A DNA stretch of 64,000 bases from Chitinophaga sp. YR627 (GCF_900114995.1 NZ_FOUX01000006.1:558001-622000); one strand, 5' to 3'; positions 44,273 to 53,587 are shown, counted from the stretch's first letter. The notes: generated by a model from the letters alone, not told the origin. Numbers and translations are program-made.

Positions 44273-44830
44273 TTAATAGGTAGTTGCTCTGTTATAAGCG
44301 GCTTCTTCGGCATCCTTTTTTGCTTTCCGTACTTTCAGATAGGCCTTTGCTTCTACAATAAAGTGGCCTGCTACCAGTAAAGATAACACCACCCATCCGA
44401 TACACCAGTATAATTTGGATTTGGAGGATGCAGCTTCTTTGATTCTTTTGATGTCCAGTTCAGGTTCAAAGGAACTGTAGGAGGGATCCGATTTTGCATA
44501 ATACAGTGGCATTTCAGCTGATATAGGAGGATATGATAAACTCCGTTCTCCATTATAAGGTCCGCCACCATTTGCTTCGTAGCTATAGGTTACTTCGTAA
44601 AACTTCATGGGTACTCCCATGATCTTCATGCTAACCTCTTTATAGGTTGGATTTACTTTCGCAACAGCTACTGTATTGTCCTTCATCATCGCTTCCAGCA
44701 GTGGAAGGCGTTTCAGTTCGTCGCGTCTTTCTTTGTAGCTGGAATAACATCCATTGGCAAAGAAAAGCATGACAATAACGCTGATCAGGGGCGCAAGTTT
44801 GAATGGATTCTCAGGTAATTGCTGGGTCAT
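44273..44830 (-). CDS. Hypothetical two-helix membrane protein
   Basis: A 185-residue protein with one hydrophobic helix near the N-terminus (APLISVIVMLFFANGCY) and one near the C-terminus (LYWCIGWVVLSLLVAGHFIV), framing a soluble domain of about 95 residues with alternating beta pattern (AKVNPTYKEVSMKIMGVP, FYEVTYSYEANG). The layout resembles DUF3592-type proteins, but the match is weak. It is transcribed alone; a TATATTTG box lies at 44852-44859. Confidence 0.65.
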   Translation of the reverse strand: MTQQLPENPFKLAPLISVIVMLFFANGCYSSYKERRDELKRLPLLEAMMKDNTVAVAKVNPTYKEVSMKIMGVPMKFYEVTYSYEANGGGPYNGERSLSYPPISAEMPLYYAKSDPSYSSFEPELDIKRIKEAASSKSKLYWCIGWVVLSLLVAGHFIVEAKAYLKVRKAKKDAEEAAYNRATTY

Positions 44831-44851
44831 AGGTCTTAGGTATTATACTTA

Positions 44852-44859
44852 CAAATATA
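44852..44859 (-). promoter_or_regulatory. Candidate -7 box of the two-helix membrane protein gene
   Basis: TATATTTG on the minus strand, 21 bases before the start codon at 44830; the -33 position is not a good TTG. Confidence 0.4.
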
Positions 44860-44924
44860 TAGTAAAATATTAATGAGATGGATTGTGCCGCGGTCTGAGC
44901 AAATAATATATGACCTTATTCTAC

Positions 44925-45791
44925 TTATTTTTTTACTTTACTTCTAAAGAACTCAATTCGCTTTTTATACTGTGCTTCACTTTGTTCTTTCGCCTTCAAA
45001 TCCCAGTCGCTTCTTTGCTGGTTTAATGAGATTGCCAGATTAGCACAGTCTATCGCTTCCGGGTATTTCATTTGTTTCTCCAGGATGTCAACTTTTTGTC
45101 TGTAATACCAGGCATCGTTTTTCATTTTAATAGCTTTGTCGACAAGGATTATGGCCCAATCCAGGTTTTTGTCCAGGTAGAAATAGTACTCCGCAGCTGT
45201 TGCGTATTCATCCGGATCTGTTGACTTGTCTGTCAGTAAATTTTGTTGTACAAAGTCATTCACTACCTTATCGGATTCCGTCTCTACCGGAAGTGAAATC
45301 TGAGTCTTCTCCCACGCTATGTAAATAACAGCGTTATTAGGTACTACGTCAATGTCTATTGTTAGTGACTCGTAATGGCGGTCTGTAGACTTAGCCTTTA
45401 CTTTGAAACGAATTACATCCTTTTTTTCGTCATAACCTGAGGTGCCGTATAGCGTGGTGTCCGTATTGAGTATTACTGTCCATTCATTTGTGTTTGGAAT
45501 CGTAAAGAGGGAGTAGGTTCCTTTGTTTATTGTTTTATTATTGATAGTGACTGCTTTGTCGAATGTGATCTTTGTACAATTCCCTGCCCCGGTTCTCCAT
45601 AAGTTGTTATACCGGATCAGTTCACCAAACACTTTGCGTCCTCTGGCTGCGGGACGTTCGTAGTCAACGGTGATGTTTGTATTTCCGATTGTTTGCTCGA
45701 TCCTTCCTTTGGGGCTTAAGCCGGGGAAGATTGATTGCGCAAAGGACTGGGTTGTTGTAATTAAAAAAGCGATTGTGAGAAGTGTTTTCAT
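44925..45791 (-). CDS. DUF2911 domain-containing exported protein
   Basis: A 288-residue protein: signal peptide (MKTLLTIAFLITTTQSFAQS), a DUF2911 domain (residues 22-180, with VDYERPAARGRKVFGELIRY, NLWRTGAGNCTKITF and GTYSLFTIPN) and a C-terminal helical/TPR-like tail with a basic end. DUF2911 proteins are common periplasmic proteins of Bacteroidota with unknown function. The start at 45791 gives a clean signal peptide; the longer frame to 46058 reads through promoter-like AT-rich DNA. Divergent from the transglutaminase-like gene. Confidence 0.88.
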   Translation of the reverse strand: MKTLLTIAFLITTTQSFAQSIFPGLSPKGRIEQTIGNTNITVDYERPAARGRKVFGELIRYNNLWRTGAGNCTKITFDKAVTINNKTINKGTYSLFTIPNTNEWTVILNTDTTLYGTSGYDEKKDVIRFKVKAKSTDRHYESLTIDIDVVPNNAVIYIAWEKTQISLPVETESDKVVNDFVQQNLLTDKSTDPDEYATAAEYYFYLDKNLDWAIILVDKAIKMKNDAWYYRQKVDILEKQMKYPEAIDCANLAISLNQQRSDWDLKAKEQSEAQYKKRIEFFRSKVKK

Positions 45792-46006
45792 ATTGTGTGT
45801 TGATGAATGTGTTTTCAATGGTGTTGTGTATGCTATTATAAGTTTTTTTGCAAGAGTCAATTGTTGTGAAAAAGACTGTGTTTCAAGTAACGAAGAACCA
45901 TTATTAGAATTAATTATAGGCTGGTTTATAAGAGGTTGCAAATATTGCAAGACCACTAATGTACATACTAATTTATTTGAATAGATAAAACATATTAATT
46001 TATTTG

Positions 46007-46014
46007 TATATTTG
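46007..46014 (+). promoter_or_regulatory. Candidate -7 box of the toxin-locus operon
   Basis: TATATTTG matches TAnnTTTG, 56 bases before the start codon at 46071; nearby TTTG words are not at the standard spacing. It would drive the three rightward genes to 49907. Confidence 0.4.
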
Positions 46015-46070
46015 GCCGTTTTTACAAATCCTCCTATTCCTGGTATAACAATAATCATATTATCTAATTA

Positions 46071-47465
46071 ATGCCATCTAAAATATTGATAACGCTGGTA
46101 ATTGCTTTGATCTTTTCTTTTCGGGGTCTTGGCCAAAATCAATCTCAAGCCGTCCCTTCCGTAGTGCCCTATGAGCCAATCTCTGTGCAGTTTGGGAAAA
46201 CTAGTTTCAATAAATGGGAAAGGGAAAAAATTATCAGAGGTCCAGAAACAGAGATTGGCCCGACTAGTGTTAGTGTAGGCTCAAGTAATACGATTATAAT
46301 AAAACAGCGGGAAATTTTGGCTCTTATGCAGGATTTACAGACTTATCGACAAATTTCTGTAAAGATGCCGCAATCGACTACGCGTAGGCCACCTGGTAAT
46401 ACTCCAGAAAAGATGGCAGGTTTTAATAGCGCATTAGCGGTGTTAGAAGGTATGCTTAAAGGTCGATATAAAATGTCTGTGGCAGACGCATTTTATGCCG
46501 TGGAAGAAGCGTATGGTTCTGTTCATCTTTCTAAAGAACAGTATAATAATATTATAAAAGAATCGGCGGACTTTATTAAGAAGTGGATAGTCCAAAATGG
46601 ACTTGATTTAAATGATAGTTTTATAGTACAATATGCTATTCAGAAGTTCATGTCAGAAAGACTCTCTATAAATAAAATCAGAAAAACCGCAGATAAGAGT
46701 TTGAAAATGGAAATCGTCATTCATCAACCGTTTAGATATGACTATGATGATTATGCAGGATTGAAAGATTATCGGAATTTGTTTTTGACAAAATGCCTGG
46801 CAACAGGTTATGGGCAATGTTCCTCCATGCCCGCTGTTTACCTTGTATTAGCAGAGGCTCTGGGAGTGAAGGCCTATTTAAGTTTTGCTCCTCACCATTC
46901 TTTTATAAAATACTTAGATAATAATAGAAACATAGTTAACTATGAACCTACTTCTAATTGGGAAATTTCCGATAAATGGTATAAGGATAACCTGTTTATC
47001 AGCACTGAAGCTGTCACTTCCGGAATTTACCTTGATACGCTTAATTCGCAACAAATAATAGCTAATTGTGTCTTTGATCTTGCTCTTGAATATGTCAATG
47101 TTGATCGATCTGGAGATGAACAATTCATATTGGATTGCTTAAGTATAGGAGTTCCTCAATTTTCTCGCAATAATAATTTGAGCTCGCTTTTTATTTACAG
47201 TATGCATCTTAAAACCATGCTTTTAAAAGAAATGTCGCAAAATAACATTCATGATCTCGATGAAATTAAGAAATATCCTTTAACTCAAGAATATTATAAG
47301 GAATACTTACAAACCGAAGAGTATATTTTGAAACTTGGCTATAGGGAAATGCCCGAAGGAGTGTATGAAGGATTGCTAAAACAGCAGGAATTCAGATCGC
47401 AGGTACAACACCATTTCAATATTAGTGGCAAGGTGAAAAAAAACATGTTTATAAAAAGTAAATAA
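46071..47465 (+). CDS. Exported transglutaminase-fold protein (toxin-locus gene 1)
   Basis: A 464-residue protein with a signal peptide (to about residue 22, GLGQ). Residues 110-300 contain a transglutaminase/SirB1-like core: Cys250 in GYGQCSSMPAVYLVLAEALG, His276 in APHHSFIKY and Glu292 in NYEPTSNW. Residues 300-464 are helical and end in a LGYREMPEGVYEGLL segment. The next gene repeats the same plan with identical Cys-His and His-Glu spacing (26 and 16 residues), so the two are paralogues, but this one has no Rhs or toxin tail. AT-rich compared with flanking genes. It could be a chaperone-like partner, a processing enzyme or a toxin-free ancestor copy. Confidence 0.7.
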   Translation: MPSKILITLVIALIFSFRGLGQNQSQAVPSVVPYEPISVQFGKTSFNKWEREKIIRGPETEIGPTSVSVGSSNTIIIKQREILALMQDLQTYRQISVKMPQSTTRRPPGNTPEKMAGFNSALAVLEGMLKGRYKMSVADAFYAVEEAYGSVHLSKEQYNNIIKESADFIKKWIVQNGLDLNDSFIVQYAIQKFMSERLSINKIRKTADKSLKMEIVIHQPFRYDYDDYAGLKDYRNLFLTKCLATGYGQCSSMPAVYLVLAEALGVKAYLSFAPHHSFIKYLDNNRNIVNYEPTSNWEISDKWYKDNLFISTEAVTSGIYLDTLNSQQIIANCVFDLALEYVNVDRSGDEQFILDCLSIGVPQFSRNNNLSSLFIYSMHLKTMLLKEMSQNNIHDLDEIKKYPLTQEYYKEYLQTEEYILKLGYREMPEGVYEGLLKQQEFRSQVQHHFNISGKVKKNMFIKSK

Positions 47466-47475
47466 TTGGTACTTA

Positions 47476-49479
47476 ATGAGAGCTATATTTTACCTCCTGC
47501 TTATATTTATTTTGATGCCATTATCTGTAGATGCGAACCCCGACTCTTTAACATTCGCTTCATTTCATGCGGCAAAGGTCAAATTAGAAAATATGTTGAC
47601 CGGAAAGGGAGAGATAAGCTATGAAGAAGCTATATATGAAATAGAAAATGCATGGTGGGGAGGTGGTTTGGATCATAATTCTTATGCGGAGATCATAAAT
47701 TTTCATGTTAAAAACATCAGCAATCTATATGAAGACATGAAGGATGGCTCTCTGATGGATGCAGGTAAGGATCTATTCGAGATCAGGGCCGATAAGGAAG
47801 AGAATTATCAGCGTGCATTAATGAATTATGCTATTTATAGTTATATTACAAAACCTGGAATAATAATATGGCCTGATAAGAAGTTATATAAGTACCAGGA
47901 ATTTACCTATGCTGCTAATGATCCTTTTGGAACTTACAATTGGAAAAATACACAGGTTACTAACCTTCTTAATAACAAGGTGGGTAACTGTTTTGCACTT
48001 GCATCATTGTTTAAGATTTTCTCAGAAAGATTGAATAGCCTGGCGAATCTTTGTACAGCTCCAGGACATGTCTACATTCGTCATTCGGATAATCATGGAA
48101 CTAAGTTTAATGTGGAATTGGCTAATGGATCGTTTCCCGGAATTGGCACTATTGAAACGCTTACCCATACTCCGTCGCAAGCAACGAAGAATGGTATTGC
48201 CTTAAGAGAGTTAGATTTGGAGAAATCAATCGCATTGTGCCTGGTATATCTTGCGAAAGGATACGAGTATAAATTTGGTATAAATGATGATGATTTCATT
48301 CTCTCGTGTGCAGAAAGCGCGTTGAGATTTGATGACCATAATCTGAATGCAATGTTGTTAAAGGCAGAAGTATTGGAGAGCCGGTTAATGAAAGAAAATG
48401 GACGTTTTGAATTGTTGAGTAAAACTGAATTGTTCCGGGAATATCAACAGCTGATAACGCATATATTCGAATTAGGATATAGGGAGATGCCCTTCGAAAT
48501 GAAAATGCGATTGGTTGGGAAGGCAGGTAGGGATTCGATAAGTGCAGCCAATTCTACAAGGTATATTCCTCGAAGAATTGCGAATAATCATCTGACAGAT
48601 ACTCGTTATGCAAGTCTCTCCAACGGAATGTTTGATGAGGAAATAAATACAAAAAAAGAAGAAAGGTATAACAACACAATATTCAATACAGCCAGCAGAA
48701 AAATTGTTGCATTCTCAAAGAAAGAGTTGTTGGATAATAATTATAATTTTGATGTGGTTATTTTCGCATTGAGTGTTGATCCATTATCGTATAAATTTGC
48801 ACATGCAACGCCTTATAATTTTGTTGAAAATAACCCAATTAGCAGAATAGACCCGGATGGGGCCGACTGGATCTTGTCTACAGGTAATAGAGTATATTGG
48901 TACGGTGGGCACTATGGAGATCGAAAGAATCTGCTCGCTGTATATAAGGCGACATCTGGTATGGATAAAGCGCAGGCGAAAACGACTTTTCAGGGAGTAA
49001 GTAAAATCGTTACGATGAATGTTCAGCAAGCGCAATATCAAAAATATGCTAGTGTGGGACCAACTCCCGAAGGTAAATATAAAATTAATTTGACCCCTGA
49101 TCCGGAAAGGACTGCCGAAGTTGATACTAAGACAGGAGAATTGAAAAGAAGTCCGGAAGGAGGAATTGAGAAAATTCCCCGATGGGTGGAAAATCCCCAA
49201 AAGCCTGGATTGGGATGGACGTATTCTGATTGGGGAGAGAATCGGGCTCGTTTGGAGCCGGTAAATGTCACTGGTGCTACTCCACAAGACCGCGATTTAA
49301 ATTCATTTTATTTCCATGATTCAAAAAAGGGATATTCTCATGGATGTACTGAATGTGAAACAGAACTTTTTAAAAAGCTAAAAGAATATCGTGAGGCAGG
49401 GAATGGTGAAATTGAAGTGAAAGTACAATACCCAAATCCCCAGCATAAAACTAACGGTGGGACGAAAAAAGTAAAATAA
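47476..49479 (+). CDS. Transglutaminase-fold / Rhs-end / L,D-transpeptidase-like toxin
   Basis: A 667-residue exported protein (signal peptide MRAIFYLLLIFILMPLSVDA). Residues 30-350 repeat the upstream paralogue: Cys172 in VGNCFALASLFKIF, His198 in APGHVYIRH, Glu214, and LGYREMP at 334-340. Residues 430-462 are the end of an Rhs core (SVDPLSYKFAHATPYNFVEN, then NPISRIDPDG), yet there are no YD repeats. Residues 465-667 form the variable tip: VGPTPEGKYKIN, then FYFHDSKKG (His614) and SHGCTECETELF (Cys624), the His..S-x-G-C layout of DUF2778/Tlde1 L,D-transpeptidase toxins that attack peptidoglycan. Its stop overlaps the ATG of the next gene by one base. AT-rich, likely acquired. Confidence 0.7.
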   Translation: MRAIFYLLLIFILMPLSVDANPDSLTFASFHAAKVKLENMLTGKGEISYEEAIYEIENAWWGGGLDHNSYAEIINFHVKNISNLYEDMKDGSLMDAGKDLFEIRADKEENYQRALMNYAIYSYITKPGIIIWPDKKLYKYQEFTYAANDPFGTYNWKNTQVTNLLNNKVGNCFALASLFKIFSERLNSLANLCTAPGHVYIRHSDNHGTKFNVELANGSFPGIGTIETLTHTPSQATKNGIALRELDLEKSIALCLVYLAKGYEYKFGINDDDFILSCAESALRFDDHNLNAMLLKAEVLESRLMKENGRFELLSKTELFREYQQLITHIFELGYREMPFEMKMRLVGKAGRDSISAANSTRYIPRRIANNHLTDTRYASLSNGMFDEEINTKKEERYNNTIFNTASRKIVAFSKKELLDNNYNFDVVIFALSVDPLSYKFAHATPYNFVENNPISRIDPDGADWILSTGNRVYWYGGHYGDRKNLLAVYKATSGMDKAQAKTTFQGVSKIVTMNVQQAQYQKYASVGPTPEGKYKINLTPDPERTAEVDTKTGELKRSPEGGIEKIPRWVENPQKPGLGWTYSDWGENRARLEPVNVTGATPQDRDLNSFYFHDSKKGYSHGCTECETELFKKLKEYREAGNGEIEVKVQYPNPQHKTNGGTKKVK

Positions 49480-49907
49480 TGAGAAAGATATTAACGCTGA
49501 TCGTTTTGATTATATTTTCATGTAAGCTTTATGCGCAAAGCCCTGTGTTTATCAATGCATGTTTTTCTTCAAAAGATAGTATTACATTGGAAATAAAAAA
49601 TAACTCAGATAATGAGACTTTTTTCTTCTCGATTTATAAACAGCACTTATTTGGAAAGAATTGGCTTACGAATAACTATGATGTTTTTTGTGACATCGAA
49701 AACCCAAATACAACAGTATTGAGAATTAAACCTCAGGAACAACTTTTGATCTCAGTACGGATTGATGACTCAATGATACAACTAGATAAAATGCCTAAAA
49801 AATATTACAGGAAATCAGCGCAAAGTATATTTTACAGATACATGTTTTGGGCAACAAAAGAAATGAATACAGGTGAGCATAAGTATTACTCAAATATTTT
49901 AAATTAA
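49479..49907 (+). CDS. Small exported protein, candidate immunity protein
   Basis: A 142-residue protein with a signal peptide (MRKILTLIVLIIFSCKLYAQ). The mature part is a compact beta-rich domain (SITLEIKNNSDNETFFFSIY) without recognised family. Start codon and the toxin's stop overlap (TAATG), so both are made together. A cell-wall-acting toxin needs a periplasmic antidote, and this is the only small exported gene next to it. The immunity role is inferred from position and localisation alone. Confidence 0.55.
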   Translation: MRKILTLIVLIIFSCKLYAQSPVFINACFSSKDSITLEIKNNSDNETFFFSIYKQHLFGKNWLTNNYDVFCDIENPNTTVLRIKPQEQLLISVRIDDSMIQLDKMPKKYYRKSAQSIFYRYMFWATKEMNTGEHKYYSNILN

Positions 49908-49950
49908 TTCAGTGAATTCGTTAGAATACTTACTCCTATATTATAATCTG

Positions 49951-52266
49951 TTATTTGACAGGTGCATTGTGTCCATCATACTGCTTTAGTTCATCGGGCA
50001 ACCAGGAAGGATAGACAACCACTTTCTCTTTCACCTGCGCTGACACAGGCACTTTCCAGATATCAAAGAATCCCGTAAGATTAGTCTTCGTCACCTCGCA
50101 GATAGTCAGGAACCACAAATCCCGCTTGTCTTCCTGTGATTGAGGGTATTTTTCTTTCGGAGTAGCCCTGAATTTTGCATAGGTATCGGCTATGCACTGC
50201 CAGCCAAATTGCTGGATGAGTTCTATATACATGCAAAGCGCCAGGAAAGGGTCCTGTCCCCACTTTTCAAAGGATGGGTTGTTTTGCAGGTAGTTACTGA
50301 TGTTTTTCAAAACAATGTCTTTACTGGCAATATTTTCGTGATTGTAGATGCCTTTGTGTAATACTTTGTCATACACATGCATGGTGAAGAGGTTTACGGA
50401 GACCTCCTGCAATTCACCGAAATCAATCCCCCAGAACTGATGGCGGTGTCCAAGTTCGTGGAACAGTCCCCAGGAACCATTGGTACGAACCATGACCTCA
50501 TCCAGCATCAATGCGCAGCTCTCATCATCCGGTACAATAATGCGCTCAGGTACGGTGTACATGTAACCATATGCCACATCCTGGTCTACGACGACCCTTT
50601 CAGGGTGTGGACGCGTACGGGAGATCCTGGCGAGATCCGCATCAGCATCCATTACTTCGTCCCAGAACTGCAAAAGTTTCACCGGGTTATCCAGGTGGCG
50701 GATGCGATAAGCGGGTACAGTGAGGATAATTTTATCTGTGGCCAGTTCTGCCCAGGGGGCAGGGTTATTGCGGATGCCAGCGATCCAGCTGGATTCACTC
50801 GTTTGACCCAGTTTAAAGCAGGGCGCTTTTACGGCCCCTTCTACGTTGATAGTGATCTCTTTCAGTGAGGTTGTGTCGCTAATATTGAGTTGCAGCAGTC
50901 CGCCAAAGGGAGAGTAAATGACGGTAGTATCCTGATCCAGTGGAAAGATACGGACCATATTTTCGGCGCTGCGAGTCAACTGGGTCAGATCTGCCAGGTC
51001 ATCGTTGTGTACCCCTATCTGTGCTTTGAGGTGCTTTTCTTTGTCTTTGCTTTGCAGAACCACCTTCACCTCTTCACCGGGTGGTACATACAGACCTGTG
51101 GAATGTGGTCTAAGGTATATAGGGTTAGGTTCCAGCAGCCCTTGCGTACCAACCTGCACTGGTACAGTAATACTGGTCGTAACGCGGGTAGCAGTATCCG
51201 GTACAGCTCCTGGAAAGTAACGTGCACCAGGTGCGATCTGATGCTTATCATCGGTGGAGGAACGCGTTTTTTCGTAAAAGCGGCGACTAAGATGATAACG
51301 TGCTTTCTCTTCAGCGGTGGACAATACTACCGGGTTTTGTGGTGTGGGAATAGTCAGTGTATCCGGCACCTTGTATTGCGCTTTGAGGGTCTGCAGGACC
51401 GGGGAATTAATATCGTTATTTTCGAACAGCAGGTCCACTGTTGGCTGTATGATGTATCTATCCGTTATATCATCAATGAAACCGGTAGAGGGACGTTTTA
51501 GCAAAGAAGGTATGGCAGATAAGCGGAGATAGTCAGGTACGCTGTCTGTGATCAGGCGATTGTTTTGATGGGAGCTGAAAAAGGCCATATTGATGTCATA
51601 GATACCGGCTTTTACCAACAGGGTGTTAATGCCGGCATCCTGTGCGAAGCTGCCGGGAGAGGCCAGCATTTTATAATATATTTGCTCATAGGGAGAAACC
51701 TGTATGAGTGTACCTCCATTTCGCACAAAGGTTTCCAGGGCCCTGAGTGTATCTTTATCTCTTATATCTGTTTCCAGGTAAATAATATCAGTATACTTTT
51801 TAATCCCTTTGCTGCTTATAGGGTAAGTGCTTATGTGGTGTTGGTCCGCCAGTTGGAGGAACGCACTATCCGCATGCGTGTAAATGCCCATTTGGGGGTG
51901 TTTATGTCCATTACTGGCCCATGCGAACATATTCTGTATCAATTGCAGTACGTTGGTATCATCCAGCAGGCCTTTATGTAAATAGGCACTACTGCCAAAG
52001 GCAATGATCTTACCCTTGCCAAGGGGAGCGGCTACGATCACATTCACCTTTATAGGCAGCTCTGTATCGAGATTGCTTACGGCGATGTTTTCCACGGTAT
52101 CATTAAAGGTAAGCAGGGAAAATATTACATGTGAGCTATCAGGTAATGGCAGGTGCTGTACAGCTTTAAGCAGGACAGATTTATATGACTGTTGTGCAAT
52201 GGCTGGCAGGCAGTATAGGGTGAAAAAAAGGGATAATATAAGCACAGGCACACTGAAAAGCTTCAT
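49951..52266 (-). CDS. M60 family (enhancin-like) metallopeptidase
   Basis: A 771-residue exported protein (signal MKLFSVPVLILSLFFTLYCL, cleaved near AIAQ). Residues 30-250 resemble a class I glutamine-amidotransferase-like fold (GKGKIIAFGSS, FVRNGGTLIQVSPYEQ), often found in front of M60 domains. The peptidase part has YVPPGEEVKVVL near residue 400 and the gluzincin site HELGH at 603-607, with a third-ligand glutamate at about 618 or 621 (GELQEV). Such enzymes cut mucin-type glycoproteins. The ATG at 52266 gives the signal peptide; the longer frame runs through the terminator upstream. Confidence 0.88.
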   Translation of the reverse strand: MKLFSVPVLILSLFFTLYCLPAIAQQSYKSVLLKAVQHLPLPDSSHVIFSLLTFNDTVENIAVSNLDTELPIKVNVIVAAPLGKGKIIAFGSSAYLHKGLLDDTNVLQLIQNMFAWASNGHKHPQMGIYTHADSAFLQLADQHHISTYPISSKGIKKYTDIIYLETDIRDKDTLRALETFVRNGGTLIQVSPYEQIYYKMLASPGSFAQDAGINTLLVKAGIYDINMAFFSSHQNNRLITDSVPDYLRLSAIPSLLKRPSTGFIDDITDRYIIQPTVDLLFENNDINSPVLQTLKAQYKVPDTLTIPTPQNPVVLSTAEEKARYHLSRRFYEKTRSSTDDKHQIAPGARYFPGAVPDTATRVTTSITVPVQVGTQGLLEPNPIYLRPHSTGLYVPPGEEVKVVLQSKDKEKHLKAQIGVHNDDLADLTQLTRSAENMVRIFPLDQDTTVIYSPFGGLLQLNISDTTSLKEITINVEGAVKAPCFKLGQTSESSWIAGIRNNPAPWAELATDKIILTVPAYRIRHLDNPVKLLQFWDEVMDADADLARISRTRPHPERVVVDQDVAYGYMYTVPERIIVPDDESCALMLDEVMVRTNGSWGLFHELGHRHQFWGIDFGELQEVSVNLFTMHVYDKVLHKGIYNHENIASKDIVLKNISNYLQNNPSFEKWGQDPFLALCMYIELIQQFGWQCIADTYAKFRATPKEKYPQSQEDKRDLWFLTICEVTKTNLTGFFDIWKVPVSAQVKEKVVVYPSWLPDELKQYDGHNAPVK

Positions 52267-52352
52267 TGGGTTATTTTTAAGTAAAATACAGGAACAAAAT
52301 TGCAAATGCAAGTCCGCAGACCCATGAGGGTTGACTGATCCTGGTATAAATG

Positions 52353-52383
52353 ATAAGGCCGGAGATAATATCTCCGGCCTTAT
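52353..52383. terminator. Perfect hairpin terminator
   Basis: ATAAGGCCGGAGAT and ATCTCCGGCCTTAT are perfect complements (14 bp) around the loop AAT. It lies between the TPR pseudogene end and the M60 gene start, both on the minus strand. Confidence 0.75.
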
Positions 52384-52416
52384 CAATATCGTGTCTGTAA
52401 ATTAATAGATGAGCCG

Positions 52417-53365
52417 TTAGTTAATGATATATGTCTTCCCGTTCCCTTTTGCACAGCGTCTGACAAAAGACAGGATCGCTTTATCTTCTATTTTATATCC
52501 CTGCTTTTCAGCCTCCTGAAAGTCCTGACAGGCGCCATTCTCATCCTTCGTATTCATCCTCGAAATACCCCGGTAGTAATGGTTCTTTCCATTAGGTTCC
52601 AGATTGATAGCTTTCGTATATGCTTCTATGGCTTCCGGGTAGTTTTTTAACAAGAAATTAGCATTCCCTTTTTCACTGAAAGCCTCTGTATAGTTCGCAT
52701 TCAGCTCAATAGCTTTATTAAAATCCGGGATAGCTTCCTTATTCTGGGAAAGATCCATTTTCAGATATCCTCTATGGTAATAATTTTCAGCCTCCCGGGG
52801 TGTCAGTTCTATTGCTTTTGTAAAATCAGCGATGCCGCCTTTGGGATCGTTCATTCTGCCTTTTGCGATGCCTCTCATACTATAGGCTTCCGCGTCATCA
52901 GGCGTTAATTTCACGATGGTATTAAAGTCTTTTATTGCAGCTTTATAGTCTCTCTTCACGACCATCAGGAGCAGGGCTCTTGAGGAATACATGTAAGCGC
53001 TGTCCGGCGCAGCTTCGATAGCCTTGTTATAGTCCTTTAATGCCCCATCATAATCTTCCATGTCCTTTTTAATGATCCCGCGGTTGTGCAGGGCTCTGGC
53101 TGCATTTGGATCTAATGCGATGGCATGCGAATAGTCTTCAAGAGCGGCTTTATTGTCTTTCAGCTTGTACAGTACATTACCTCTTATGACAAATGCCTCC
53201 GCATTTTTTGCCGATAAGGCAATCGCCTTATCTAAATCGGCCTTTGCGCCAGTATAGTCTTTCTTTTCATACTAATTTCCCCTGATTGAGAAGGTCTTCT
53301 GCTGTTTGCTGTCCGAAGGATACGGTGCTTAGCAGAAGGAGGAAAAGGGTTGTAAAATGTCTCAT
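52417..53365 (-). pseudogene. Frameshifted exported TPR-repeat protein
   Basis: Translation from ATG 53365 gives a signal peptide and the first TPR helix (MRHFTTLFLLLLSTVSFGQQ, then TAEDLLNQGKL) and then stops. Removing one base (the C at 53272 on the plus strand) restores YEKKDYTGAKADLDKAIALS and an uninterrupted chain of seven to eight TPR units to 52417, about 315 residues in total. The total length, 949 bases, is one more than a multiple of three, as expected for a one-base insertion. The intact downstream part (from 53061) carries repeats such as AIELTPREAENYYHRGYLKM. It could be a genuine lesion or a sequencing error. Confidence 0.75.
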
Positions 53366-53513
53366 TGGATAAGTTGTGGTAAAGGAATATTTCATGGTAA
53401 AAAAGGTATGGAAAGATAGTTTTTATATTTCATAAGATCAATTTAAACATATTATGGTTTCCATCATCAGAAAGGGTATGCAGATGCTTCTGCTAAACAC
53501 TTGTTAAATAAGA

Positions 53514-53538
53514 AAGCCGGAGAGATCGTCTCCGGCTT
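53514..53538. terminator. Hairpin terminator
   Basis: AAGCCGGAGA and TCTCCGGCTT are perfect complements around the loop GATCG, downstream of the lipase gene on the minus strand. Its GCCGGAGA core is the same as in the hairpin at 52353-52383. Confidence 0.65.
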
Positions 53539-53587
53539 CACTATTATGTTTATTGATGGCAGGTGGCCATTTGTAGTTGTTTGGGTA

